A stretch of 59,162 nucleotides of DNA from Bacillus sp. FJAT-47783 (GCF_022808615.1 NZ_JAKZKS010000022.1:1-59162); one strand, 5' to 3'; numbered from the stretch's first letter, positions 6,220 to 14,792 are shown. Notes: generated from the sequence alone by a model not told the origin. Numbers and translations: made by a program.

Positions 6220-8342
6220 TGAGTCAATTTATTGCGAGAGAAGGAGTTAAAAACCTCCATAAACCAGGTGAGAAACTCATCACCACCCATTGCTGTTATT
6301 GCGGTATGCAATGCGGCATGCATATCCGGGTGAATGAAAAAAACAACAAGGTAGTCGGCGTGGAACCTCGCTATGATTGGCCGGTCACGAACGGGAAAAT
6401 GTGTCCGAAAGGGGTCACCGCCTATCAGACGATTGATCATAAAGATCGAATTCTTAAGCCGCTTATTAAAAAGAATGGCCAATTTGTAGAATCATCATGG
6501 AAAGAAGCTTTAGATTTGATCGAAACGAACTTTAAGAAGCTCCAAAAAGAGAGTGGAAAAGATGCACTTTCCGTTTTCGGTGGTGTGTCCATGACAAATG
6601 AAAAATGTTATTTAGTAGGGAAATATGCGAGGGTCGGACTTGGTACAAGGTATATTGACTACAATGGTCGCTTTTGCATGAGTTCTGCAGCTGGCGGATT
6701 TTTGAAAACTCTAGGAATTGACAGGGGATCTACAGTTCCGTGGCCAGAATTAGAGCATACAGACTGCTTCTTCATCGCTGGGTCGAATACAGCAGAGTGT
6801 CATCCAACTAGTATTCAATGGTTATGGAGAGCAAAGGACAAAGGGGCGAAGCTAATTGTCGCCGATCCAAGAGAAACACCAACAGCAAGGGTTGCTGATG
6901 TTCATCTTGATTTAAAGCCGGGTACAGATTCTGCCTTGGCGAATGGTATGCTCCATATTCTGATCAAGGAAGGGTATGTGGATCATGATTATGTTGCTAA
7001 AAGATGCAACAATTTTGAAGCATTAAAGGAAAATGTAGAGAAATTTACACCCGAATATACATCTGAAATTACAGGGATTTCAATTGATAAAATTATTAAA
7101 GCAGGCCATATATATGGGAAGTCTCCTCGTTCTGTCGTCATGTTTGCCAGAGGTGTGGAGCAGCAATCTAAAGGTGTCGATAATGTAACTTTATATACGT
7201 CAATGGCTTTGCTAAGGGGGCAAATCGGGAAATTTGCTTCCGGGGTGGCGACCTTCACTGGCCAAGGCAATGGACAGGGAGGGAGAGAACACGGGCAAAA
7301 ATCAGACTTGCTCCCAGGCTATCGAAAATTGACGGACCCTAAAGCGGTTGAACACGTAGCCAAAGTATGGGGAATTGAACCGAGTGAAATGCCAAAGCCC
7401 GGTGTGTCTGCTTATGAGATGTTTGACGAGATTCTTAACGGCAAAATTCGGGGAATGCATGTGATTTGTAGTAATCCTGCCGTATCAGCTCCAAATCTTG
7501 AGCATGTATGGAGAGGGTTCAAGGCACTTGATTTTCTCGTCGTTAGCGACTTTTTCCTCTCCGAAACTGCGCAATTTGCAGACGTCGTTCTGCCTGCAAC
7601 GACTTGGGCAGAAGATGAGGGAACAACTACGAACCTTGAAGGAAGGGTCATTCGCATCCGCAAGGTAACAGAACCGCTTGGCGAATCCCAACCAGATTGG
7701 AAAATCATGAGCATGATTGCAGAGCGGATGGGGAAAGGAAAGTATTTTTCCTACAAAGATCCGAGTGAAATATTTGATGAGTTCCGTCTCGCAACAAAGG
7801 GAGGAAAAGCAGATTATTACGGTATTACTTGGGAACGAATTGATAAGGAAAATGGGGTGTTTTGGCCTTGTCCTTCAGAAGACCACCCAGGTACACCGAC
7901 CATGTTTGAGGAATCGTTCGGGACACCTGATGGAAAAGCAAATCTTGCAGTGGTTGATTGGAAGGATGCTGGAGAAACGCCATCAAATGACTTTCCTTTA
8001 TTCCTCACAACCGGGCGAGTGGTGTTCCATTATTTATCCGGGAATCAAACGAGAAGAGTTGACTTTCTCATGGAGCAATGTCCCGAGCCGTTTGCCGAAA
8101 TGCATCCTGCTTTAGCAAGTAAATACGGGTTGATGGATGGCGATATTGTGAATTTGATTACGCCTAGGTCTAGCATGACCGTTAAAACACGGATAACAAA
8201 GGCGATTCGAAAAGATACCGTATTTGTCCCATATCATTGGGGGGAAGAACTGGCGGTTAATCAATTGACAAATGACTGTCTTGACCCAACTTCTCGGATG
8301 CCGGAATTTAAAGTTTGTTCATTGAGAATAGAAAAAGCGTAA
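6216..8342 (+). CDS. NasC/NarB-type molybdopterin oxidoreductase, probable nitrate reductase catalytic subunit
   Basis: 708 residues, nearly the length of B. subtilis NasC (about 710), and alike throughout. The N-terminal [4Fe-4S] ligands are C26-x2-C29-x3-C33 and C63 (MCPKG). The probable molybdenum ligand is C154 in YIDYNGRFCMS. FTGQGNGQGGREHGQK and the C-terminal dinucleotide-binding domain (LFLTTGRVVFHYLSGNQTRR) follow. There is no Tat signal, so it works in the cytoplasm, like Nas and Nar enzymes. It starts within the end of the cytochrome gene (ATGATG after GGAGGAAG). Assimilatory NasC is normally paired with an NADH-linked NasB; here the partners are a cytochrome b and Fe-S proteins under an Fnr box, which points to respiration. 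Substrate is inferred from homology and the nearby narK. Confidence 0.85.
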   Translation: MMSQFIAREGVKNLHKPGEKLITTHCCYCGMQCGMHIRVNEKNNKVVGVEPRYDWPVTNGKMCPKGVTAYQTIDHKDRILKPLIKKNGQFVESSWKEALDLIETNFKKLQKESGKDALSVFGGVSMTNEKCYLVGKYARVGLGTRYIDYNGRFCMSSAAGGFLKTLGIDRGSTVPWPELEHTDCFFIAGSNTAECHPTSIQWLWRAKDKGAKLIVADPRETPTARVADVHLDLKPGTDSALANGMLHILIKEGYVDHDYVAKRCNNFEALKENVEKFTPEYTSEITGISIDKIIKAGHIYGKSPRSVVMFARGVEQQSKGVDNVTLYTSMALLRGQIGKFASGVATFTGQGNGQGGREHGQKSDLLPGYRKLTDPKAVEHVAKVWGIEPSEMPKPGVSAYEMFDEILNGKIRGMHVICSNPAVSAPNLEHVWRGFKALDFLVVSDFFLSETAQFADVVLPATTWAEDEGTTTNLEGRVIRIRKVTEPLGESQPDWKIMSMIAERMGKGKYFSYKDPSEIFDEFRLATKGGKADYYGITWERIDKENGVFWPCPSEDHPGTPTMFEESFGTPDGKANLAVVDWKDAGETPSNDFPLFLTTGRVVFHYLSGNQTRRVDFLMEQCPEPFAEMHPALASKYGLMDGDIVNLITPRSSMTVKTRITKAIRKDTVFVPYHWGEELAVNQLTNDCLDPTSRMPEFKVCSLRIEKA

Positions 8343-8372
8343 ACAAAATGACACGGGGAAGGAGATAGAACG

Positions 8373-8915
8373 ATGAATAAAATCATGTATTTAGAATTTG
8401 AACGATGTATCGGCTGCCGGGCATGTCAAGCTGCCTGCCGTGAATGCGGGGACCATGATGCGAAAGAACGGAATTACGTCGAATATGTCGATTTTACTGA
8501 AAGTAGGCAAACATATCCTATGTTATGTATGCAATGTAAAGATCCGGCTTGTGCGAGAGTATGTCCGGCCAATGCCATTCAAATTACCGAAGAAGGCGTT
8601 GTTCTTTCTGCGATGGAGGAGAAGTGTATCGGCTGCCGCAACTGTACATTCGGCTGTCCTTTCGGGATTCCAAAGTTTGATTTTGAAGAAAACAAAATGT
8701 ACAAATGTGACATGTGTTATGACAGATCCAAATATGATATCGCTCCGATGTGTGCCTCTGTTTGTCCAAGTGATGCGATCCGATTCATTGACTTTGACGA
8801 AATGCAAGCATTGCGCAGAAAACGTTCACAGATGAATCTCGTTGAAGGGAAAAAGCCACAAGAGGGAAATAAGTGGGACTATGTTCCAGAATTCTTTGGT
8901 GTTTATACTGATTAA
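8373..8915 (+). CDS. Four-cluster [4Fe-4S] electron-transfer subunit (DmsB/NrfC type)
   Basis: 180 residues; Shine-Dalgarno AAGGAGATAG. Sixteen cysteines form four cluster motifs: C12/15/18/22, C52/55/60/64, C85/88/91/95 and C112/115/127/131, the pattern of DmsB, NrfC and NarH-like wires. No signal peptide is present, so it lies on the cytoplasmic side with the molybdoenzyme encoded just upstream (30-bp gap). It most likely conducts electrons from the cytochrome b subunit to the N-terminal cluster of the catalytic subunit. Confidence 0.88.
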   Translation: MNKIMYLEFERCIGCRACQAACRECGDHDAKERNYVEYVDFTESRQTYPMLCMQCKDPACARVCPANAIQITEEGVVLSAMEEKCIGCRNCTFGCPFGIPKFDFEENKMYKCDMCYDRSKYDIAPMCASVCPSDAIRFIDFDEMQALRRKRSQMNLVEGKKPQEGNKWDYVPEFFGVYTD

Positions 8916-8936
8916 CGAAGAAGGGAGAGCTTTTGG

Positions 8937-9467
8937 ATGAATAACAACAAACAAAAAAGAAACAGCAAAGATACTCAGGACGATATGATCAACTTAGTGG
9001 ATAACCTTAACAGGGATGAAGACCTCAAATATAATCGGAGAGCGTTTTTGAAATCAGCCGTTGGTGCTTCCATCACCCTTGGGCTAGCGACATTGCCTTT
9101 CTCCGTATTGGCATTAAATGAGAAAGAGGATGAGAAAAATAAAAAATTAATTGGCAAGCTTTCTGATATTCCAAAGGACAGCGCTGTTAATTTCAACTAT
9201 CCGACAGAAGATGAACCGGCTATACTTGTCCACACTAAAGAGGGAAAGTTAAAAGCTTATAATAGTAAGTGCACCCATCTTCAATGCCCGGTATTTTATG
9301 AAAAAGAGGAATCTGTCCTCCTATGTCCTTGTCACAGAGGGTTTTTCAGCGTGGATGACGGGCATCCTCTCGCCGGTCCTCCACAAAGGGAGCTACCTTT
9401 AATCGAGTTAGAAGTGAAAGATGGCTATGTTTATGCAGTTGGAAGGGAAATCCGTCATGGATCGTAA
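8937..9467 (+). CDS. Rieske [2Fe-2S] protein with Tat-type signal anchor
   Basis: 176 residues. After a polar 33-residue leader come NRRAFLK (RR at 34-35) and a hydrophobic stretch to residue 60 without a clear cleavage site, so it is probably a Tat-exported, membrane-anchored protein. The Rieske boxes are C112-T-H114-x2-C117 and C130-P-C132-H133: C112, H114, C130 and H133 hold the cluster, and C117/C132 can form the disulphide of high-potential bc-type Rieske proteins. It lies 21 bp after the Fe-S subunit gene. A Rieske on the outer face beside a cytoplasmic NasC-type reductase is not the standard make-up of any nitrate reductase I know. Confidence 0.88.
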   Translation: MNNNKQKRNSKDTQDDMINLVDNLNRDEDLKYNRRAFLKSAVGASITLGLATLPFSVLALNEKEDEKNKKLIGKLSDIPKDSAVNFNYPTEDEPAILVHTKEGKLKAYNSKCTHLQCPVFYEKEESVLLCPCHRGFFSVDDGHPLAGPPQRELPLIELEVKDGYVYAVGREIRHGS

Positions 9468-9651
9468 AGGATACTGGGTCGGCATTTTCCTTACATTGGC
9501 ATTGAATGTTGTGATGTTACAATGGACAATAGAAGCCTATTTCGGTCAGGAATATACACATGTGTGGGCTTATTCCACTATAAGTTTTATTTCATCCGTT
9601 ATTTGTTTCGTGATTTATTTAAGGTGGAGAAAGCAAACGTATAGGAAGTGA
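9457..9651 (+). CDS. Small two-helix membrane protein, last gene of the operon
   Basis: The ATG at 9457 (Shine-Dalgarno GGAAGGGAAA) gives 64 residues and overlaps the end of the Rieske gene by 11 bp. Two hydrophobic segments (about residues 5-22 and 33-52) and a basic C-terminus (RWRKQTYRK) are seen. No family is recognised. Its overlap with the Rieske frame suggests translational coupling and a role as a small subunit or assembly partner of the complex. Confidence 0.7.
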   Translation: MDRKGYWVGIFLTLALNVVMLQWTIEAYFGQEYTHVWAYSTISFISSVICFVIYLRWRKQTYRK

Positions 9652-9667
9652 GATAAAAGAGATGTCT

Positions 9668-9696
9668 ATGTCCTTATCGAGCTCGTATAAGGACAT
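9668..9696. other. Hairpin after the respiratory operon
   Basis: Ten-base arms ATGTCCTTAT / ATAAGGACAT around a CGAGCTCG-containing loop, 16 bases after the last stop. No T-run follows; it may protect the mRNA 3' end or pause polymerase before the stronger terminator at 9740. Confidence 0.55.
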
Positions 9697-9739
9697 GGAT
9701 GGGGGCGGAGGGAAGATGGATTTAGACCGTTTTCGTAAT

Positions 9740-9783
9740 AAAAAAAGTTCCAGCAAAGTAAAGCTTTCTGGAACTTTTTTTAT
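9740..9783. terminator. Bidirectional terminator
   Basis: Stem AAAAAAGTTCCAG / CTGGAACTTTTTT with a loop of about 14 bases, a T-run on the plus strand and an A-run before it (T-run for the minus strand). It separates the convergent respiratory operon and the hypothetical gene at 9785. Confidence 0.85.
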
Positions 9784-9784
9784 T

Positions 9785-10321
9785 TTACCATTCATTTGTC
9801 GGTTCAATTTTCAAGGCATTTCCGCTATATGTTCTTTCTCCCAATAAAGTAATAACGGAACATTGTATGATTTTATGTGAGGCGTTATCTTTTTTGTATT
9901 CAACAAACAGTCCGGAAGCAAGTTCACGTTCTTTCTCATCTAGTACTCTTACTTTTTTTCCTTCAAGAGATTTCAGTTTGGCATCTTGGAGGAACTCATA
10001 CCATTTATACCAGTTCGTCAGGATATAGGCTCCTTCTCCGTTTTTTAAATATCCGAGCAAACTGTTGGAATCATCAAAATTTAGCTTTCCGTCTTGGAGA
10101 ATCTCTTTTAATAAATGATGAATGGTAGTGTATTCTTCCAAGTTCAATCCTGGTGAAAATTTAAAAACGGCACTGTCATCATCAGAAGTATATTCAGCTC
10201 TTAAAAGTTCCCGGTTATTTGTCTTAAAAATATAGAAGCCGTTTTTACGAAAAAACCCTAGTTTTAATAATAACAAATCAAATTCTTCTTTATTTTGGAT
10301 CTCTACCGTTACAGATAGCAT
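9785..10321 (-). CDS. Hypothetical protein, unknown family
   Basis: 178 residues from the ATG at 10321 (Shine-Dalgarno AAGGGGG; a TTG lies one codon earlier). It is soluble, acidic and lysine-rich, with no membrane segment, signal peptide or cysteine motif. The N-terminal part (LSVTVEIQNKEEFDLLLLKL) and the middle (YKWYEFLQDAKLKSLEGKKV) look like a normal globular protein. It lies between the respiratory operon and narK on the minus strand. I do not recognise it; a link to nitrate metabolism rests only on position. Confidence 0.7.
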   Translation of the reverse strand: MLSVTVEIQNKEEFDLLLLKLGFFRKNGFYIFKTNNRELLRAEYTSDDDSAVFKFSPGLNLEEYTTIHHLLKEILQDGKLNFDDSNSLLGYLKNGEGAYILTNWYKWYEFLQDAKLKSLEGKKVRVLDEKERELASGLFVEYKKDNASHKIIQCSVITLLGERTYSGNALKIEPTNEW

Positions 10322-10415
10322 CAAGTTTTCCCCCTTACAATGTGAAATGCATTACTGAGTTTTCTTTCTGTCAATATTAATATACGTTTTAGGTGGCTCA
10401 ATCAGATATTAGTAG

Positions 10416-10452
10416 AAGAAAGCTGTCCGTTAAAACTTAAGGACCGCTTTTT
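10416..10452 (-). terminator. Terminator of narK
   Basis: On the minus strand AAAGCGGTCC pairs, with one mismatch, with GGACAGCTTTC around a 12-base loop, followed by TTCTTCT. It lies just after the narK stop codon. Confidence 0.6.
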
Positions 10453-10456
10453 GGAC

Positions 10457-11692
10457 TCAATTCATTGTCTGTTTTTGGACGACCCCGTTAGTATCCGCAA
10501 ATAGCATACTTTGAGATGACCTCTTGCTGCCCTTTCTTTCAACGCTCATTTTCTCTTGGAAGAACATCCATACGACGATAATTAAGCTTGCTAAGGCAAA
10601 TTCTGATAAAGCCATGAAACCGATAGCATAGTGTCCCGTCGCTCCGAAAACGGTCGTGAGTACAAGAGGAGGGAAGAAGCCGCCGAGTCCTCCGATGGCA
10701 GAAACGATACCATTAACAATTCCTGCCTGCTTCGTGAAGTACATCGGAACAAGTTTAAAGACAGTACCATTACCGATTCCAGCACAAAAAGCAACGGTGA
10801 GAACCCCTATTGTATAAAGCTCCAGTGTAGGAGAGAAGGACAGTAGGATACCAGAGAAAGTCAATCCGGCAAACACAGCCATCAAAATGCCGAAAGGATT
10901 GAATTTATCGGATAAATACCCTCCAATTGGACGCATTAAGGTAGCGAGCGTGATAAATCCTGCTGTGCGCAGTCCGGCATCCACCGTTGTCATGCCAAAG
11001 TGGTTAACCAGGAAGTTCGGCAAGTACACTGTGAAAGCTACAAATGCCCCAAACGTAATGAAATAAAACAAGCTTAAACTCCACAAAGTTGCGTTCTTAT
11101 AAACTTCTTTTATTTGCTTCCAAACAGGAACATTCACTTTTTTCTCATGTTTATCCCCTAATACTACATTAAGCAGTCCAAAGAGGATCAGTAGCGCAAG
11201 AAAGAGTCTTACGGTCATTTCCCACCCTAATGACTCTGCCATGACGGGGGCTGAAAAAGCAGTTATGGCGGTTCCGATATTTCCAGCACCATAAATCCCA
11301 TTTACGAACCCATGCTTGTTAGGTGGAAAGTATTTAGGCAGCGAGGTTACACCGATAGAAAACGTTGCTCCTCCTATCCCTATCAGCAGACCGCCAATTA
11401 TTAAGTCTGTTAATGAGTCGGCAATACTAATATAGAACACAGGCACTAATAAGATGAAGAAGCTGATCGTAAAGGTCACCCTTGCACCAAGCTTATTTGT
11501 ATAATAACCTAATGGCACTCGGAGCAAGGATCCAAGTATGACGGGAATGGCGGTTACGAGTGTCGCTTCTTGGTTCGTCAGTTCAATATCATGTCTAATA
11601 TTTGGCATTAATGAAGAAATTAACACCCAAATCATAAATCCTGCCACTAAACTTGATGTTTGAAGAGATAGTTGTATTTTTGGACTCTTCAT
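10457..11692 (-). CDS. narK: NarK-type nitrate/nitrite MFS transporter
   Basis: 411 residues with twelve predicted membrane helices. Both nitrate-signature regions are visible: NGIYGAGNIGTAI (about 130-142, after helix 4) and VNGIVSAIGGLGGFFPP (about 320-336), the glycine-rich segments of the NNP family. An Fnr box sits 77 bp before the start, with a TACGAT -10 at the activator distance. B. subtilis narK is likewise Fnr-controlled and next to fnr. It imports nitrate or exports nitrite for the reductase operon, which lies about 0.8 kb away on the other strand. The Shine-Dalgarno GAAGGGAG precedes the ATG. Confidence 0.88.
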   Translation of the reverse strand: MKSPKIQLSLQTSSLVAGFMIWVLISSLMPNIRHDIELTNQEATLVTAIPVILGSLLRVPLGYYTNKLGARVTFTISFFILLVPVFYISIADSLTDLIIGGLLIGIGGATFSIGVTSLPKYFPPNKHGFVNGIYGAGNIGTAITAFSAPVMAESLGWEMTVRLFLALLILFGLLNVVLGDKHEKKVNVPVWKQIKEVYKNATLWSLSLFYFITFGAFVAFTVYLPNFLVNHFGMTTVDAGLRTAGFITLATLMRPIGGYLSDKFNPFGILMAVFAGLTFSGILLSFSPTLELYTIGVLTVAFCAGIGNGTVFKLVPMYFTKQAGIVNGIVSAIGGLGGFFPPLVLTTVFGATGHYAIGFMALSEFALASLIIVVWMFFQEKMSVERKGSKRSSQSMLFADTNGVVQKQTMN

Positions 11693-11768
11693 TGTGCTAT
11701 AACTCCCTTCTAGAACGATAGTTTATTCCTTGTTAGAGGTATCGTAGCAGAAAGGATCTTTTCTTGGT

Positions 11769-11784
11769 TGTGAAGTACATCACA
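11769..11784. promoter_or_regulatory. Perfect Fnr box of narK
   Basis: TGTGA-AGTACA-TCACA. On the minus strand a TACGAT (11746-11741) lies within one base of where the -10 of a class II Fnr promoter (box at -41.5) should be. Confidence 0.85.
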
Positions 11785-11885
11785 GCAAAGTTTTTCAACA
11801 AAAACCTCATATGAACAACCACGGAATGTGAGTGGAAAAGTGGGTAATATTAAGGAAGATATGTTGCCTATAGGGGGGAGAAAGT

Positions 11886-11917
11886 AAAAAAAGCTACCTT
11901 AATCCAAAGATAGCTTC
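11886..11917 (-). terminator. Terminator of fnr
   Basis: Minus strand AAGCTATCT / AGGTAGCTT stem with a 7- to 8-base loop followed by TTTTTTAC. It separates fnr from the narK promoter, so the two genes are not simply co-transcribed. Confidence 0.75.
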
Positions 11918-11948
11918 GAAAAATGAATGATTCATATTCAGAGAAACA

Positions 11949-12665
11949 TCAGTCAATGTTACAGATGCTGATTGAACAATTCTCACACCCTATTTCATCT
12001 CGAAGGTATTGCAAGTCTTTCACAATGAGTTTTCCATCAGTTGTTGTACTAATGATTTCTTTTTTCTTCAATTCACTTAACATGCGGTTGACGCTTTCAC
12101 GAGTCGCAGCGCAGAAATTCGCAAACTCCTGATTTGTAAGATGAATATCGATCAGGATTCCCTCTTCTGTACGAACACCATAACTATTCGTAAAACGAAT
12201 TAATGTAGAATAAAGTGCACCTTTCTTCCCGTTCATCACCAAGTCTCGAATTTTAGACTGGTTCTTGCGCAAATGATCACTGATCCACCTCATGAATTCA
12301 AATGTCAATGAAGTATTTTTTAATAACTCGGCTTCAAGGTGATCTTTCTTTATCACAAGCACTTCGCTGTCGGAAAGTGCTAGCGCGCTGAGCATGTACT
12401 TGGCATCTGTTGAGAATAAGGTCAACTCACCAATAATATCGTTTTCCTTACATATTCTCAAGTTTAACTCTCTTCCTTCCATCGTCAGTTTGCTGATTTG
12501 GAAGAGGCCTGATTTTATCAAATACAGTTCATAGGCATCTGCACCTTCTTGAAACAAGTATGAATGTACCTTGACTTTTCTTAAAGTACTTATGGACATA
12601 AGTAAATTCTTCAATTCCTCAGAAATTAATTCTATGTCACTTTGTCTGAATGCGTTCAATTTCAT
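11949..12665 (-). CDS. fnr: Oxygen sensor Fnr, B. subtilis type with C-terminal Fe-S ligands
   Basis: The ATG at 12665 (Shine-Dalgarno GGTGTGGAG) gives 238 residues, the length of B. subtilis Fnr; a GTG start five codons upstream is possible. The sensor jelly roll comes first, and the HTH (NQEFANFCAATRESVNRMLSELKK) is at about 178-201. With this start the C-terminal cysteines fall at 227, 230 and 235 (CENCSISIC) and an aspartate falls at 141 (KIRDLV), the exact ligand set known for the [4Fe-4S] cluster of B. subtilis Fnr. So it should be an oxygen-sensitive activator, with the palindromes at 4910, 11769 and perhaps 3482 as its targets. Confidence 0.92.
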   Translation of the reverse strand: MKLNAFRQSDIELISEELKNLLMSISTLRKVKVHSYLFQEGADAYELYLIKSGLFQISKLTMEGRELNLRICKENDIIGELTLFSTDAKYMLSALALSDSEVLVIKKDHLEAELLKNTSLTFEFMRWISDHLRKNQSKIRDLVMNGKKGALYSTLIRFTNSYGVRTEEGILIDIHLTNQEFANFCAATRESVNRMLSELKKKEIISTTTDGKLIVKDLQYLRDEIGCENCSISICNID

Positions 12666-12941
12666 TTTCAACCACTCCACACCTACTTATTTTGAGGATT
12701 TTGCTTTTTTTCATCCCAAGAGCTATAAGACTTTCAAAAGCATAAAAAAGGACTTCGCCCCTAATTTGTAGAGTTTTTGAAGTGACGATACTACAAAAAA
12801 CATTAAGGACCCACCACTTTGTGTATTCTACAAAAAATTCTATTATCCTTTAAAGAACTAGATTCTTGCAAAAAATGTGTCATATCGAAATTCATCAAAT
12901 GATGTGTTATATACAAAACCTTTGTTGTTTATGAAAATAAA

Positions 12942-12981
12942 AAAGGACATAAATTCCTTTTTGTAGGAATTTATGTCCTTT
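12942..12981. other. Orphan 16-bp hairpin between divergent genes
   Basis: AAAGGACATAAATTCC (12942-12957) and its exact complement at 12966-12981 with an 8-base loop. It lies between the divergent fnr and DsbA-like genes, and no gene ends nearby. It may be a leftover terminator of a deleted gene. The rest of 12666-13232 shows no other clear feature. Confidence 0.7.
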
Positions 12982-13232
12982 GTCATTGTAACCTTTTATT
13001 CACATATCGTCAATTTTATTTTTGCTTTACAGCTCCAAATTTCTATACTACAAATGAATCATGTGTTGACCTTTATCTATTTATTTTGACTGACGGAAGA
13101 ATCAACAACACGATTCTCACTATTAACCAATGTAGTAATCAAGAACAAGGATCGCATTAAGCATAAAAAGAGAAAGTCAAACGAAACAATGGTATAATAT
13201 TTTTAATTCAAGATAAATGAGGAGTGAACGTA

Positions 13233-13961
13233 TTGAATATTAAAATATGGTCAGATTTCGTATGTCCGTTTTGTTATATCGGAAAGCGTCGTTTAGAAGA
13301 AGCGTTAAAGCAGTTCCCGCATCGGGAAGGGGTCAAGATTGAATTTAAAAGCTTCGAATTGGATCCGGAAGCCCCGAAGGATACTCGTATGACCGAGGCT
13401 GAAATGCTTGCGAAAAAATATGGTGTAAGTGTAGATGAGGCAAAAAAGATGACAGCACAAGTAGCAAAACAGGCGGAAACGGTTGGATTAACGTTTCATT
13501 TTGAAACGATGATTCCAACGAATACGTTTGATGCACATCGATTAGCTAAGTATGCAAAAACAAAAGGTAAAGAAACGGACATAACGGAAAACTTGTTGTA
13601 TGCTCATTTCACTGAGTCAAAGCATATTGGGGATCTTGAAACATTAATGAATATAGCACATGCAGTCGGATTAGATCCAAAGGAAGTAAAAAACGTACTT
13701 TATAACGCTGACGAATATGCAAACGAGGTACGCGCGGATGAAAATATGGCCCGGAAAATTGGTGTCCGAGGTGTTCCGTTTTTTGTCATTAACGATAAGT
13801 ATGCCATCTCTGGTGCCCAACCGACAGAAACCTTCCTTAAAGCGCTGGAAAAAGCATGGGAAGAAGAACAATCACCGGACCTTCAGCGTTTGTCTGAAGA
13901 AGAAGAGGCAGGTTCAATGTGTGGGGAAGGGCAATGCGAGATTCCAAATAAAAACGAATAA
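13233..13961 (+). CDS. FrnE/DsbA-family thiol oxidoreductase
   Basis: The TTG at 13233 sits 8 bases after GAGGAG; an in-frame GTG at 13224 is too close to it. 242 residues with thioredoxin-fold DsbA domain: redox motif C-P-F-C at the start (SDFVCPFCYIGKRRLEEAL), the cis-proline loop GVRGVPFFVINDKYAISGAQ split near the C-terminus, and an inserted helical domain between. No signal peptide, so it is cytoplasmic, as in FrnE and YwbO-like proteins. The tail has an extra cysteine pair (MCGEGQC), also seen in FrnE-type proteins with a second redox or zinc site. Monocistronic. Confidence 0.85.
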   Translation: MNIKIWSDFVCPFCYIGKRRLEEALKQFPHREGVKIEFKSFELDPEAPKDTRMTEAEMLAKKYGVSVDEAKKMTAQVAKQAETVGLTFHFETMIPTNTFDAHRLAKYAKTKGKETDITENLLYAHFTESKHIGDLETLMNIAHAVGLDPKEVKNVLYNADEYANEVRADENMARKIGVRGVPFFVINDKYAISGAQPTETFLKALEKAWEEEQSPDLQRLSEEEEAGSMCGEGQCEIPNKNE

Positions 13962-14272
13962 ATGGAAACAGCCGCTATCTTCAAAAGAGAGCGGATAGGA
14001 GCCGCACAAAAACATGTTAAACAAACGTTTAATTAAAAAATATATGACGAGCTAAAAAGCAACTCGTTACTAACAGAAAATGAAAAAATCTTACATGTAG
14101 TTTTATCAACCTTTTTAAATAACTTATGTATCTCTTTCATATGGTCATTTTTTTTAATTATGATGCGATAAATCTAAAATTCTTTAAATAATTTAATAAT
14201 AAGGAAACATGTATTCCACTGAATTTTTCCAATATTGGTGTTAAACTAAAGGAAATGAAGGTGGTGTCTCTT

Positions 14273-14756
14273 TTGAGTATAAATCAACCTATTCCTAAGA
14301 AAGTGTCATATGCTGAATATTTAACATGGACTGATGAGCCACGTTATGAAATTATTGATGGGATTCCCTATATGCAAGCTGCGCCGTCACGACTGCATCA
14401 GCGCATCGTATGCTGCAGAAAATGAAAAAGAATTTCATGTTGTACAGCCCGATATTAGTGTAGTTTGCGACGAAAGAAAATTAGATAATCAAGGTTGCAA
14501 GGGTGCGCCAGACCTCATTATAGAAGTTCTATCTCCATCGACTTGGCAGAGAGATCGTATTGAGAAACTGAACCAATATCAAAAATATGCAGTAAGAGAA
14601 TATTTATTAATTTATCCTAATGAGAATATTGTGGAGCAATATATTATTGGAGATATGGGTACGTATGAAATACCTCGTATTTATAATAAAGAGGACGTAT
14701 TCCAATCTCACATTTTCCCTGAATTTGAAATAGAGATGAGCACCATTCTTTCTTGA
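14273..14756 (+). pseudogene. Uma2-family (DUF820) protein, broken by internal deletion
   Basis: A TTG at 14273 after GGTGGTGTC starts a Uma2 N-terminus (SINQPIPKKVSYAEYLTW, then RYEIIDGIPYMQAAPSRLHQRIV), which runs into TGA after 50 codons. The remainder (VVQPDISVVCDERKL, GAPDLIIEVLSPST, then the C-terminal strands to 14756) is in another frame. Family members are about 190 residues; the segment between HQRI and VVQPDI, which should be about 30-40 residues, is shortened to a few. So an internal deletion with a frame change destroyed the gene. The PD-(D/E)XK-like core residues (DISVV, EVLSPS) are retained in the second part, and an internal start could still yield a fragment. Confidence 0.8.
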
Positions 14757-14792
14757 GCTCACTTAAAATCAATTAAGGTTTTAAGTGAGCTC
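14755..14792 (+). terminator. Terminator after the Uma2 pseudogene
   Basis: Perfect 14-bp stem GAGCTCACTTAAAA / TTTTAAGTGAGCTC with a 10-base loop, overlapping the stop codon. Confidence 0.75.
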
